Shown here: in pieces, positions 11,171-20,561 of the stretch
Position numbering within the stretch: the stretch's first letter is position 1
How the letters are laid out: every line of letters starts with the position of its first letter
Source: Thermohalobaculum sp963822985
GTDB lineage: Bacteria; Pseudomonadota; Alphaproteobacteria; Rhodobacterales; Rhodobacteraceae
Length of the DNA: 64,000 bases
Assembly: GCA_963822985.1 (NCBI GenBank)
Contig: CAWGJU010000006.1
Coordinates: 682,001-746,000, forward strand
Direction of reading: 5' to 3'
Translations under genes and position numbers: made by a program
Notes under the pieces: generated by a model
Database searches by the model: none
What the model was told of the DNA's origin: nothing
The model's input: the letters and a program-made list of their open reading frames with translations, nothing else

Positions 11171-13030
11171 CTATCGCCGGGGCACTGCCGGATGGCGCGA
11201 CAGCCGCGCCTGCGCCGCCAGCCGGATCGGCGCGTTCGTCGCGCCAAAGCCGCCATAGCCGTCGCGCTGCACGATCTCGAAGAAGAAGCGCTCGGCGACG
11301 ACGCGGGTGTACACTTGAAGATACCGCCCGCCCTCGTCCTCGTCGTATAGGAGGCCGAGCGACCGCAGCCGTGCCGAAAGCCCCTCGTCGAGCCCGAAGC
11401 GCGCCTCGAGGTCGTCATGGTAATTCGCCGGAATGGGCAGAAGCTCCAGCCCCGCGGCGCGCATCCGCTCGACGGCCGCGAAGATGTCGTCGGTCGCGAA
11501 AGCGACGTGCTGGACGCCGGCGCCGAAGAACTCGTCGATGAAGCGGCTCGACTGCGTCTGCCGCCCTTGCGAGGCGTTGAGCGCGATCTGGACGCCATGC
11601 CCTGGCGAGAACAGCACCTGGCTCTCGACCAGGCCGGCGGGGTCGGCGACATCGACCTGCGGGGTCCGGTCGAACCCCAGCACGGCGGCGTAGAACAGCC
11701 GCCACGAGGGCAGCTCCTCGAAGGGGATCGTCTGGGCGATGTGGTCGATCCGGGTCAGCCCGGCGCCCGCCGCCTCGCCTTCGACCGGCTCGAACTCCAC
11801 CTCCCAGACGCGGGCGAGCTCGGTCTCGCGGTCGAGGAAATGGATGAGCGAGCCGCCGACCCCGCGGATCGCCGGGATCTCCAGCTCGCCAGGAGCGACC
11901 GGCTGGCGGTGCGCGGTCGCCAGCAGCGCCTCGGCCCGGTCCATCGCCCGGGCGGCGTTCTCGACCCAGAGGCCGAGAGCGGCCACGGATGGCCCGTGCG
12001 CCAGGTAATGCGAATGCGCAAGGCCGTTCGGGTCGGTGTTGATGACCAGGTTCACCTCGCCCTGCACATAGCGATCGACCGCCTTCGAGCAGTGCCGCCC
12101 GGCATGGGCGAAGCCCATCGCCCGGAACAGCCCGGCCAGCTCCGCCGCATCGGCTTCGCCGACGGCGAATTCGACGAAGCCGACGCTCTCGGCCGGCGAC
12201 GGCGCGGGCAGAAGCTTGCCGTTCCGCCGCCGGCCGAGCAGCGCGATCAGCGAGCGCTCGCCATCGGCCGCGACCTGCCGGGGCGAGCCCATGCGGAAGC
12301 GATCGGAAAAGATCTCGTGGCTCAGCCAGCCATCATAGCCGGTCGCGCCGAGCGCCGCCATGAAGCCGGCAAGGTCCAGCTCGCCCTGGCCCGGGAAGCA
12401 GCGGTAATGGCGCGAGAGCTGCATCACGTCCATGTCGATGCGCGGCGCGTCCGATACCTGGACGAAGGCGATCCGGTTGGCCGGCACGGCGCGGATCGGC
12501 TCGACCGGATAGCCCGGAGCCAGAATGTGGAAGGCATCGAGCACCAGGCCGACCGCCGGGTGGTCGGCGCGGCGCACGATCTCCCAGGCGTCGCGCCAGT
12601 CGCGGACGTGGCGGCCCCAGGCCAGCGCCTCGAAGCCGATGGCGATGCCGGCGCTCGCGGCCAGATCGCCGAGTTCGCGGACATCGGCGGCAGCGCGGTC
12701 GATGCCGCCTTCCGCCGCGTGGTGGACGCTCGAACAGACCAGGAGCCGCGGCGTGCCCAGCCGGACGGCCAGCTCGAGCCGGCGCCGCGCGCGCTCGAAG
12801 GCGCGGGCGCGCAGCGGCCCTGGCATGCCCTCGAAGTCGCGGAGCGGCTGGAGCGCGACGATCTCGAGCCCCAGCTCGCCCGCCATCGCCGCGATCTCTT
12901 CGGGCCGCCGCTCGGAGGCGAGCACGTCGGTCTCGAAGAGCTCGACCCCCTCGAACCCGGCCGCCGCGATCGCCTGCAGCTTGTCGCGCAACAGGCCGCC
13001 CATCGAGACGGTGGCGATCGAGGTGCGCAT
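11171..13030 (-). CDS. quiC: 3-dehydroshikimate dehydratase, two-domain (isomerase-like plus HPPD/VOC-like)
   Basis: A 619-residue fusion. Residues 1 to about 280 are a sugar-phosphate isomerase/xylose-isomerase-like TIM barrel (MRTSIATVSMGG; metal-site segments GFEALAWGRHVRDW, GLVLDAFHI, SHEIFSD). Residues about 290-619 are a duplicated vicinal-oxygen-chelate, hydroxyphenylpyruvate-dioxygenase-like region (IDHIAQTIP, GVQHVAFATDDI, FFEIVQRDGYGGFG). This architecture is known for bacterial QuiC/AsbF-related 3-dehydroshikimate dehydratases, which form protocatechuate from 3-dehydroshikimate. The start at 13030 overlaps the shikimate dehydrogenase stop by one base. The neighbours pcaH and pcaG take the product onward, which strongly supports the assignment. 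Confidence 0.9.
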   Translation of the reverse strand: MRTSIATVSMGGLLRDKLQAIAAAGFEGVELFETDVLASERRPEEIAAMAGELGLEIVALQPLRDFEGMPGPLRARAFERARRRLELAVRLGTPRLLVCSSVHHAAEGGIDRAAADVRELGDLAASAGIAIGFEALAWGRHVRDWRDAWEIVRRADHPAVGLVLDAFHILAPGYPVEPIRAVPANRIAFVQVSDAPRIDMDVMQLSRHYRCFPGQGELDLAGFMAALGATGYDGWLSHEIFSDRFRMGSPRQVAADGERSLIALLGRRRNGKLLPAPSPAESVGFVEFAVGEADAAELAGLFRAMGFAHAGRHCSKAVDRYVQGEVNLVINTDPNGLAHSHYLAHGPSVAALGLWVENAARAMDRAEALLATAHRQPVAPGELEIPAIRGVGGSLIHFLDRETELARVWEVEFEPVEGEAAGAGLTRIDHIAQTIPFEELPSWRLFYAAVLGFDRTPQVDVADPAGLVESQVLFSPGHGVQIALNASQGRQTQSSRFIDEFFGAGVQHVAFATDDIFAAVERMRAAGLELLPIPANYHDDLEARFGLDEGLSARLRSLGLLYDEDEGGRYLQVYTRVVAERFFFEIVQRDGYGGFGATNAPIRLAAQARLSRHPAVPRR

Positions 13031-13893
13031 CAGGCGCCGGCCCCTGCGGCCGCGAGCGCCGCGCGCAGCTCGCCCGGATCGACGGACCGGCCCGAGAACA
13101 GCGCCCAGGCGTCGACGCCCTGGTGAAAGAAGAGTTCGTAGCCGGAGACGATGGCCAGCCCCTCGGCGGCGGCGTCCTGCAGGAACTGCGTGTCGACGGG
13201 CGTGTAGACTGCGTCGAACGCCCATTGGGCGCCGGCGAAGTGCCGGCGCGCAAGCGGCGTGCCCTCGTAGCCGACCATGCCGACCGGCGTGCAGTTGACG
13301 AGCCCGGCGGCGCCCCGCGCCGCGTCGGCAGCGTCGTCGCTGACGCTGACGCGCATATCCGGAGCGGCCTCTCTCAACGCCCGCGCCAGCGCCTCGGCCC
13401 GGGCAAGGTCGCGCTCGACGATGCGCAGCTCCTCAATGCCGAGGGCAACAAGGCCGAAGGCGATTGCCTTGCCGACCCCGCCCGCGCCGATCATGTAGAC
13501 CGGGCCCGGCACCGACCCCGGCGCGCCATCCCCGAAGGCCGCGCGCATCGCGGCGACGAAACCGGAATAATCCGTGTTGTAGCCCTTCGGCCCGTCCGGA
13601 GAACCACCGGGGAAGACGACGGTATTCACCGCGCCGATGGCGCGCACCAGAGGGTCGTCGACCGTCACCCGGGCGGCCGCCAGCTCCTTGTAGGGGTAGG
13701 TGACGTTGATGCCCCTGAACCCGCCCGTGGCCGCGTGCCGGAACACCGCGTCGAAGTCGGCGCCCATCTCGCGCGGCACCAGGCGCTCGTAGCGCACGTC
13801 GAGCCCGCACAGCCGCCCGGCGATGTGGTGCAGCAGCGGCGCCTTGGACCGCGCGATGTTGTCGCCGATCAGGCCGAGCAGCAGGTCCGGCAT
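13030..13893 (-). CDS. Shikimate/quinate dehydrogenase, catabolic paralogue
   Basis: A 287-residue NAD(P)-dependent dehydrogenase of the AroE/YdiB family. The substrate-site motif is DNIARSKAPLLHH (the usual SxS is altered to SKA), followed by NVTYPYK with the catalytic Lys, the dinucleotide loop IGAGGVGKA and NCTPVGM. The start at 13893 has a GAGGAG ribosome site. It heads the operon with quiC and pcaHG, so it probably oxidises shikimate or quinate to 3-dehydroshikimate or 3-dehydroquinate for growth. A second AroE at 61.7 kb sits among housekeeping genes and is the better biosynthetic candidate. Confidence 0.85.
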   Translation of the reverse strand: MPDLLLGLIGDNIARSKAPLLHHIAGRLCGLDVRYERLVPREMGADFDAVFRHAATGGFRGINVTYPYKELAAARVTVDDPLVRAIGAVNTVVFPGGSPDGPKGYNTDYSGFVAAMRAAFGDGAPGSVPGPVYMIGAGGVGKAIAFGLVALGIEELRIVERDLARAEALARALREAAPDMRVSVSDDAADAARGAAGLVNCTPVGMVGYEGTPLARRHFAGAQWAFDAVYTPVDTQFLQDAAAEGLAIVSGYELFFHQGVDAWALFSGRSVDPGELRAALAAAGAGA

Positions 13894-14127
13894 GCGCTCC
13901 TCAGGGCTGGCGTCCGGTGCGCGCGCATGCGCGCTGGGCGCAACCATAGGACAACCCTCGGGGCAGGTCGATATGCGATCCCCATCGCCTTACCCCAGCC
14001 TCGCTGCTTCTCGACGCTGACGCGTTGCGCGGCGCGGCTCTGCATGGCAGAGCAAGGCGCCGGCCGGCACGGGCCGCCCAACCACCCACGCCCGGTCAGA
14101 TGCGGGCGCCGAGAAGGAGCCCTCCGG

Positions 14128-16167
14128 ATGAGCGACGAGATCAGGGTGGTGCGCGATTTTCCTCGCAGGGTGCGCGAGATCGAGAACACATGGATACCCA
14201 TGTCGGACGGCACCCGCCTGGCCGCGCGCATCTGGCTGCCGGAGGACGCCGAGCAGGACCCGGTGCCCGTCATTCTCGAATACCTGCCCTACCGCAAGCG
14301 CGACGGGACGGTCGCGCGCGATCATCTGACCCACCCCTATTTCGCCGGGCACGGCTATGCGTGCCTGCGTGTCGACATGCGCGGCACGGGCGACAGCGAG
14401 GGCGTCTGCCGGGGCGAGTACCTCCTGCAGGAGCAGGACGACGCGCTCGAGGTGCTCAACTGGGCGGCCAGGCAACCCTGGTCGACGGGCCGGGCCGGGA
14501 TGATCGGCATCTCCTGGGGCGGCTTCAACGGGCTGCAGGTGGCGGCGCGCCAGCCCGAGTCGCTCAAAGCTGTCATTACGCTCTGCTCGACGGACGACCG
14601 CTATGCCGACGACGTCCACTTCATGGGCGGCGCCCTCCTGACGGACAAGCTCGGCTGGGGCGGCACGGCGTTCCCCATCGCCATGACGCCGCCCGACCCG
14701 GCCATCGCCGGCCCGCGCTGGCGCGAGATGTGGACGGATCGGCTGCAGGGCAACGGCCTCTGGCTGCTCGACTGGTTCCGCCACCAGCGGCGCGACGAGT
14801 TCTACCGGCACGGCTCGATCTGCGAGAACTATGCCGACGTGGTCTGCCCGGTCTATGCGGTCGGCGGTTGGGCCGACGGCTATACCAACGCGGTCTTCCG
14901 GCTGCTGGCCGAGCTCAAGGGGCCGCGCAAGGGGCTGGTGGGCGCTTGGGGCCACAAGTACCCGCATTTCGCCAAGCCGGGCCCGCGCATCGGCTTTTTG
15001 CAGGAGTGCCTGCGCTGGTGGGACCAGTGGCTGAAGGACACCGACACGGGCGTCATGCGCGAGCCGATGCTGCGCGCCTGGATCGAGGACCCGGTGCCGC
15101 CCCGCCCGTATTACGACCGCGTCCCCGGCCGCTGGGTCGCCGAGCCGGCCTGGCCCGCGCCGGGGATCGAGATGCGCGAGCTCGCGCTCGGGGCCGATGG
15201 CACGCTCGGCGGGCCTCGAGCGGGCGAGGCGGCGGGGGCGCGCAGCATCTGCTCGCCCCAGACGACGGGGCTCGCCGCCGGCAACTGGTGCGGCTATGGG
15301 CTCGACCCTGACCTCAGTCTCGACCAGCGGATCGACGCCGGCGGCAGCCTGGTCTTCGAGACGGCGCCGCTGGAGGAGGAGGTCGAGATCCTGGGCTTTC
15401 CTCTGCTCGCCGCGTCAGTCGCCGCTGACCGGCCGCAGGCGATGCTGGCGGCGACCCTCAGCGACGTCGCGCCCGACGGGACGGCGACCCGCGTGTCCTA
15501 CGGCTTGCTGAATCTGGCGCACCGCGACAGCCATGCCGAGCCGAGCGCGCTCGAGCCCGGCCACGCCTATGCGGTCCGCGTCCAGCTCAACGCCTGCGGC
15601 AAGCGCTTCGTCCGCGGCCACCGCATCAGGCTCGCGCTCTCGACCGCCTATTGGCCGATCGCGTTCCCGCCGCCCGACGCGGCGACGCTGACGGTGCAGA
15701 TGGGCGAGAGCCGGCTGCTCCTCCCCGTGCGCTCCCCGCGGCCCTCGGACGCCGATCTCGCGCCTTTCGATCCTCCGGAAAGCGCCGAGCCGCTGGCGCC
15801 AACGGTTCTGGAGAAGGGCGCGGGATATCTCCGCCGCGTCACCACCGACCAGGCGACGGGCCACACGCTGGCCGAGCGGATCAGCGACAGCGGCACCGTC
15901 CGGCACGAGCACACCGGGCTGGAGGTTTCGGTGGCCAGCCAACATCGCTTCGGCATACAGGCCGACGACCCGACCACCGCCTGGGCCTCGGCCGATTGTC
16001 AAAAGGGCTATGCCAGGGGCGATTGGCGCGCCCGGCTCGAGACGACGGCCCGGGTCGACGCCACCGCCGACGCCTTTCGCGTCCGCGCGACCTTGCGCGC
16101 GTGGGAGGGCGACGACCTGATCCACGAGGGTGAATGGGACGAGTCGGTTCCGCGCGACCACGCCTGA
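14128..16167 (+). CDS. CocE/NonD-family hydrolase (S15-like)
   Basis: A 679-residue alpha/beta hydrolase of the cocaine esterase/glutaryl-7-ACA acylase type. The nucleophile elbow is GISWGGFNG (Ser near residue 132), and the oxyanion and cap regions include LEYLPYRKRDGT and RVDMRGTGDSEG. A C-terminal jelly-roll domain (X-Pro dipeptidyl-peptidase C-terminal type) follows from about residue 310. The start at 14128 is preceded by AAGGAG. The family hydrolyses esters and amides, and the substrate is not predictable here. There is no signal peptide, so it is cytoplasmic. It is divergent from the shikimate catabolic operon across a 234-bp spacer that may hold promoters for both. Confidence 0.88.
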   Translation: MSDEIRVVRDFPRRVREIENTWIPMSDGTRLAARIWLPEDAEQDPVPVILEYLPYRKRDGTVARDHLTHPYFAGHGYACLRVDMRGTGDSEGVCRGEYLLQEQDDALEVLNWAARQPWSTGRAGMIGISWGGFNGLQVAARQPESLKAVITLCSTDDRYADDVHFMGGALLTDKLGWGGTAFPIAMTPPDPAIAGPRWREMWTDRLQGNGLWLLDWFRHQRRDEFYRHGSICENYADVVCPVYAVGGWADGYTNAVFRLLAELKGPRKGLVGAWGHKYPHFAKPGPRIGFLQECLRWWDQWLKDTDTGVMREPMLRAWIEDPVPPRPYYDRVPGRWVAEPAWPAPGIEMRELALGADGTLGGPRAGEAAGARSICSPQTTGLAAGNWCGYGLDPDLSLDQRIDAGGSLVFETAPLEEEVEILGFPLLAASVAADRPQAMLAATLSDVAPDGTATRVSYGLLNLAHRDSHAEPSALEPGHAYAVRVQLNACGKRFVRGHRIRLALSTAYWPIAFPPPDAATLTVQMGESRLLLPVRSPRPSDADLAPFDPPESAEPLAPTVLEKGAGYLRRVTTDQATGHTLAERISDSGTVRHEHTGLEVSVASQHRFGIQADDPTTAWASADCQKGYARGDWRARLETTARVDATADAFRVRATLRAWEGDDLIHEGEWDESVPRDHA

Positions 16168-16190
16168 GCGCCCGTCCGGCCCGTGCCGGC

Positions 16191-17147
16191 TCAGTGCGAG
16201 CGCGCCTTCGCCCGCTTGCCGGACCGCCGCGCCAGCTCTTGCGTCGACCAGAAGCTGACGGCCAGCCGCTCGCGCGCGCGCTCGGCCGCGTTCTGGTCGA
16301 AGCTGTTGACGATGGCCAGGCGGAAGCCGCCGGGCGGCATGGAGTGCCAGTTCGGCGGCCGGTCCTCGTGGAAGGTGACCTGCACGCTGAGGATGCCGGG
16401 CGTGGCGCGTATCTCGGCCAGCAGATCGGCCGGCGGGTGGCGGTACTGGATGCCGTGCGCGCCGAACAGCACGACCGAGTACCCGTCGCGCCGCTCGGGT
16501 TCGTCGAACTCCCAAGCCCCCTCGGCATAGAGCTTCACCAGCGCCTCGACCCAAGGGCGCCCGCCATAGAGGTCGGGCCACTGGTCGGCAAAGCGCAGGT
16601 GCACCTCGATGATGCGCGCGCCGATCGTCTCGAAGTTCACCATGCCCGTGTAGCCGGGCAGGTTGCGGCGCAGCCAGTCACCGCACCAGGCCTCGACCTC
16701 GGGCCGGCCGGCGCCCAGCACGATCCAGTGGTCGAACATGCCGCCTTCCAGCGGCACGCCGATCGCGTGGCGCCACCACCTGGCCTCGCCGTCGACGACG
16801 GCGACGTCCGTCGAGACGTGCTCGCCCGCCATCAGCGGCATCCAGATGTGGCCCGGCCGCTCGTTCGCCAGGTATTCGCGCCGCGTCCGCAGAACCCTGC
16901 TGCCGGCGCCCATGCCGCGCATGTTGAAGACGGGCTTGGAGAACACCGGGAACTCCGGCGGCTCGAGCCCGTGCGGGCCGCACACCAGGCCCTGGCTCTC
17001 GGCGACGGCCAACTTGTTGTAGACCCATTTCTGCCGCGGGTACCAAGCCCAGGCGTCGCCGTCCTCGGTTGGGATGCGCACCTCTTGGGGACAGGGCACG
17101 CCGTCGAAGAACTGCAGCCGCCAGGGGTCCGCTTCGCAGATCGGCAT
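16191..17147 (-). CDS. Uncharacterised protein with ATP-grasp-like features
   Basis: A 318-residue cytosolic protein that I cannot place in a named family. The order of segments resembles an ATP-grasp fold: VFSKPVFNMRGMGAG resembles the nucleotide Lys loop, WMPLMAGEHVSTDVAVVDG the grasp strand, and NFETIGARIIEVHLRF the usual metal-binding ExNxR strand (here E-x-H-x-R). Such enzymes join a carboxylate to an amine, but key residues are not clear enough for a firm call. The start at 17147 has GGGAGG upstream. It converges with the CocE-type hydrolase, ending 23 bp from it. The alternative is a conserved hypothetical of unrelated fold. Confidence 0.45.
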   Translation of the reverse strand: MPICEADPWRLQFFDGVPCPQEVRIPTEDGDAWAWYPRQKWVYNKLAVAESQGLVCGPHGLEPPEFPVFSKPVFNMRGMGAGSRVLRTRREYLANERPGHIWMPLMAGEHVSTDVAVVDGEARWWRHAIGVPLEGGMFDHWIVLGAGRPEVEAWCGDWLRRNLPGYTGMVNFETIGARIIEVHLRFADQWPDLYGGRPWVEALVKLYAEGAWEFDEPERRDGYSVVLFGAHGIQYRHPPADLLAEIRATPGILSVQVTFHEDRPPNWHSMPPGGFRLAIVNSFDQNAAERARERLAVSFWSTQELARRSGKRAKARSH

Positions 17148-17241
17148 TGGCTCGGGCCTCCCGGGAGAGGGTGCCAAGAAAAGGCGCCAGGGAAGGCCGC
17201 GGAGGCAGGGCGCCCGCGCCGGACACCCCGCCGGCGGTGAG

Positions 17242-17671
17242 TCAGACGACCCTGATCTTCACGTCGACATTGCCGCGCGTCGCGTGGCTGTAGGGGCAGA
17301 TCTCCTCGTGCGCCTTGCGCGCCAGCTCCTCGGCCTTTTCGCGCTCCACCCCCGGCAGGTGCACCTCGAGCTCGGCGGTGATGCCGAAGCCGCCCTCCGA
17401 GCGCGGGCCGATGCCGACCGTCGCGGTGACGCTGGCATCATCCGGCACCTTGGCGCCGACCTTGCCGGCGACCGCCTTCATGGCGCCGAGAAAGCAGCCG
17501 GAATAGCCAAGCGCGAAGAGCTGCTCGGGGTTCGTGCCCTCGCCGCCCGGGCCACCCAGCGCGCTTGGGGGTCGTCAGCTTGACGTTCATCGTGCCGTCG
17601 TCGGTCTTGGCGGCGCCGTTGCGCCCGCCGGTGGCCGTGGCGCTGGTCGTGTACTTGACGTCTACGGGCAT
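17242..17671 (-). pseudogene. Organic hydroperoxide resistance protein (Ohr/OsmC family), one frameshift
   Basis: Ohr is a thiol peroxidase that reduces fatty-acid and other organic hydroperoxides. Both redox cysteines are visible: one in GYSGCFLGAM and one in EEICPYSHATRGNV. The N-terminus MPVDVKYTTSATATGGRNG is typical, and the start at 17671 has a GAGG ribosome site. The frame breaks near 17562: the coding strand reads AAGCGCGCTGG where AAGGCGCTGG is expected, one extra base. Repair gives 142 residues, exactly the family length. No adjacent OhrR regulator is seen. Confidence 0.88.
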
Positions 17672-17782
17672 TCTTGCCTCCTCGCCTGCGTTGCCGCGCA
17701 AAAAACGCGCGCCACGCCAGCATAGTTGCCATGGGCAAGGAGGCTAGGGGGAAGTCGGCCCGGGATTGTTGGCTTTAGAGGC

Positions 17783-17942
17783 TCAGTCTCGGGGCGCGTC
17801 GTCGTTGCCGCCGAACAGCGCCCTGTGCTGGTCGCCCTCGAGGTCGTCGTACTGGTGCGTCTTCAGCGACCAGACGAAGGCGCGCGAGTCCGAGCAGCCC
17901 CAGGCCCAGCGAGACGGGAATCAGCGTGGCGAGGATCGTCAT
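17783..17942 (-). pseudogene. ccoS: cbb3-type oxidase assembly protein CcoS, one frameshift
   Basis: CcoS is a small membrane protein needed for cofactor insertion in cbb3 oxidase. The sequence MTILATLIPVSLGLGLLGLA is the single membrane span. After the break the tail reads WSLKTHQYDDLEGD, the CcoS signature. One extra base lies near 17883 (GCGCGCC, with GCGGCC or GCCGCC expected); repair gives 52 residues. Its ATG overlaps the ccoI stop (ATGA). It is last in the ccoGHIS operon. It is too short to be found by length alone, and was identified by context and signature. Confidence 0.85.
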
Positions 17943-20106
17943 CTGGCACCCCGCAGGCGCAGTGCGTTCAGCACGACCAGCGATGGACGACCCCGACATC
18001 GCCGCCGCCGCGATCAGCGGCGTGACCAGCCCGGCCACCGCCAGCGGCATGGCGAGCGCGTTGTAGACGGCGGCGATGGCGAAGCTCTGCAGCGTCCGGC
18101 GCTTCGCCGCCCGCGCGCAGCGCCACGGCCTCGGCGACGGCATCGAGCCGGGCGCCGGTGAAGACCAGGCCCGCCGCCGCCTTGGCGACGTCGGCCGCGC
18201 CGGCCGGCGACATCGAGGCATGCGCCGCCGCCAGCGCCGGCCCGTCGTTCAGCCCGTCGCCCACCATCAGCACACGCCGGCCCTCGGCGCGCCGCGCCTC
18301 GAGCCAGGCGAACTTTTCGCCGGGGCGGAGCCGCGCCTGGCGCTTGGCGATGCCGGTCTCATCCGCCACGGCGGCGACCGCCCCCGCGGCGTCGCCCGAA
18401 AGGATGGCGAGGTCGAGCCCCATCGCCCGCAGGCGCGCGCAGGTCTCGGCCGCACCGGGCCTGAGCGTCTCGGCAAGGCGGAAGCCGGCCACGGCCCCGC
18501 CGACATCCATAGTCACGGCCCGGCCGGGATCCACCGCCACTGCACAGTCGAAGGCGCCGCCGACCCATTCGGGCCGGCCGAGCCGGACGCGGCGGCCGCC
18601 GCCGGCATCGGGCAGCAGCGCCTCCACCCCGTAGCCCGGCACCTCGCGCACCTCGCGCAGGGCCGCGGGCGCGACGCCGCGCGCCTCGGCCGCGGCCGCG
18701 ATAGCCTGCGACAGCGGGTGGCGCGAGCCGCCCGCCAGCGCCGCGGCGACCGCCCAGGTGCGCGGGTCCTCGGGCCCCTCGACGACGCGCGGCGCGCCGT
18801 CGGTCAGCGTGCCGGTCTTGTCGAAGACCACCGTGTCGACCTCGGCCAGCCGCTCGAGCTCGGCGCCGTCCTTGAGGTAGATGCCCCGGCGGAACAACCG
18901 TCCCGTGGCGACCGTGTGCACCGTTGGCACGGCCAGCCCGAGCGCGCAGGGGCAGGTGATGATCAGCACCGCGGTCGCGACCTCCAGGCCCACGAACCAG
19001 CTGCCCGTCGCCCAGAGCCAGCCGCAGAAGGCGAGGAGCGCGACCGCGTGGACGCCCGGCGAATAGATGCGCGCGGCGCGGTCGGCCAACCGCTCATAGC
19101 GGCCGCGGCTGCGCTCGGCGGCATCGACCAGCCGGGCGATCTCGGCCAGCAGCGTCGCCTCGCCCGTGGCCGTCACCGCGACCCGAAGGGGGCCGGTCAG
19201 GTTCAGCATGCCGGCGTGCACCTCGGCGCCCTCGGACACCGGCTCGGGCACCGATTCGCCCGTTACGAGGGCCCGGTCGAGATCGCTGCGGCCCACGATG
19301 ACGGTGCCGTCGGCCGGCAGCCGCTCGCCGGCGGCGACCTCGATCACCATGCCGGGCCGCAGCGCGTCGACCTCGATCAGCGCCTTGGCCCCGTCCTCGG
19401 CGACGCGCATCGCCGTGCGGGCCGACAGCGCCATCAACTCCGCCGCGGCGGAGCGCGCGCCTGCCCGCGTGCGGTGCTCGAGATAGCGGCCGATCAGCAG
19501 GAAGAACGTCAGCATCACGGCGGCGTCGAAATAGGCGTGCTGGCCGCTCTCGGCCGTGGCGATCACCGAGCTGACGCAGGCGAGCACGATGGCCAGCGAG
19601 ATCGGTACGTCCATGCCCATGCGGCCATGCGCGAGCGCCCGGGCCGCGCTGCGGAAGAAGGGCATCCCCGCATAGGCGGCCGCGGGCAGCGCGATCAGCG
19701 CCGAGACCCAATGCAGCAGGTCGCGCGTTGCGCCTTCGGCACCGGACCAGACCGAGACCGACAGCAGCATGACGTTCATCGAGGCGAAGCCCGCGACGCC
19801 GATGCGCAACAGCAGGTCGCGGCCCGTGCGGTCGGTCCCGGATTCGCCATGCACCCTGGGCTCGAAGCGGCGCGCGTCCCAGCCGCCGGCGGCCAGCGCC
19901 GCGACCAGCGCATCAGCATCGGTGCGCGCCGGGTCGATCGCGACCCGCGCCCGCTTGGCCGTCAGGTTGACGCGAGCCGAGAGCACGCCGTCGATGGCAC
20001 CGAGCCGCCGCTCGACCCCGGCGATGCACCCGCCGCAGCGGATGCCGGGGACGAGCAGCTCGACCTCCGTCGCCGAGGCGGTGTCGGTGGCGGTATCGCG
20101 CGGCAT
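17939..20106 (-). pseudogene. ccoI: Copper-transporting P1B-type ATPase for cbb3 assembly (CcoI/FixI), two frameshifts
   Basis: CcoI exports Cu(I) for delivery to the CcoN active site. Domains in order: an HMA metal-binding domain (GIRCGGCIAGVERRL, residues about 15-29), eight membrane spans, the TGES-like actuator (VTGESVPEPVSEG), the ion site TCPCALGLAVPT, the phosphorylation motif DKTGTLT and the hinge GDGLNDGPALAAA. Two single-base insertions break the 3' end, near 18115 (CTGCGCGCGG) and near 17981 (ATCGCTGG, with ATCCTGG expected). Without them the protein ends SSILVVLNALRL at 721 residues. It overlaps ccoH by 1 bp and ccoS by 4 bp. The core is intact, so a read error is plausible. Confidence 0.92.
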
Positions 20107-20561
20107 CAGCGGGCCCCTGCGACGAAGATGCGGTCGACGACCGAGAAGGCCGGCCCCTCGGTCGTGCCGACCTCGACCCGCCAGGCGCCGGTGTCAAGCT
20201 CGACCGCCGCCGCATAGCCGCTGGCTGTGGGCGCGAGCGTCAGGTGATGGTCGTCGCTCGCGACGGTCGGCCGGCCGACAAAGGCCTGCAGCGCCGCGCC
20301 CTCGACCGGCCGGCCGGCCCTGTCGCGCAGGTCGACGAGCAGCCGCCCGTCGCGCCAGGCGGTCGTCGCGCGCCAGCCCAGCGCCTGCTGCGCGGCATGG
20401 CGCGAATCCCATTGCTGGCTCGCGACGTAGGAGTTCTCGACGACAAGCCCCGGGAAGGTGCCCGTGGCGGCGAAGAGCATGGCCATGTTGACGGCTATTA
20501 TGGTGCCGAATGCGGCCACCGCGATGATCAGCACGTGCCGTCCGGTCAGCGTTCTGCTCAT
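20106..20561 (-). CDS. ccoH: FixH/CcoH family protein of cbb3 assembly
   Basis: A 151-residue protein with one N-terminal membrane span (VLIIAVAAFGTIIAVNMAMLF, from about residue 10) and a periplasmic FixH domain with NSYVASQQWDSRHAAQQALGW, the hallmark of the family. CcoH/FixH is required for stable assembly of cbb3 oxidase. The ATG at 20561 overlaps the ccoG stop by 4 bp and its stop overlaps ccoI by 1 bp, so ccoG-ccoH-ccoI-ccoS is a tightly coupled operon. A longer in-frame start at 20627 would lie inside ccoG and is rejected. Confidence 0.92.
   Translation of the reverse strand: MSRTLTGRHVLIIAVAAFGTIIAVNMAMLFAATGTFPGLVVENSYVASQQWDSRHAAQQALGWRATTAWRDGRLLVDLRDRAGRPVEGAALQAFVGRPTVASDDHHLTLAPTASGYAAAVELDTGAWRVEVGTTEGPAFSVVDRIFVAGAR

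Noticed and set aside
11417..13126. 569-codon frame antisense to quiC
   Set aside because: A shadow of quiC; no motifs, composition typical of antisense.
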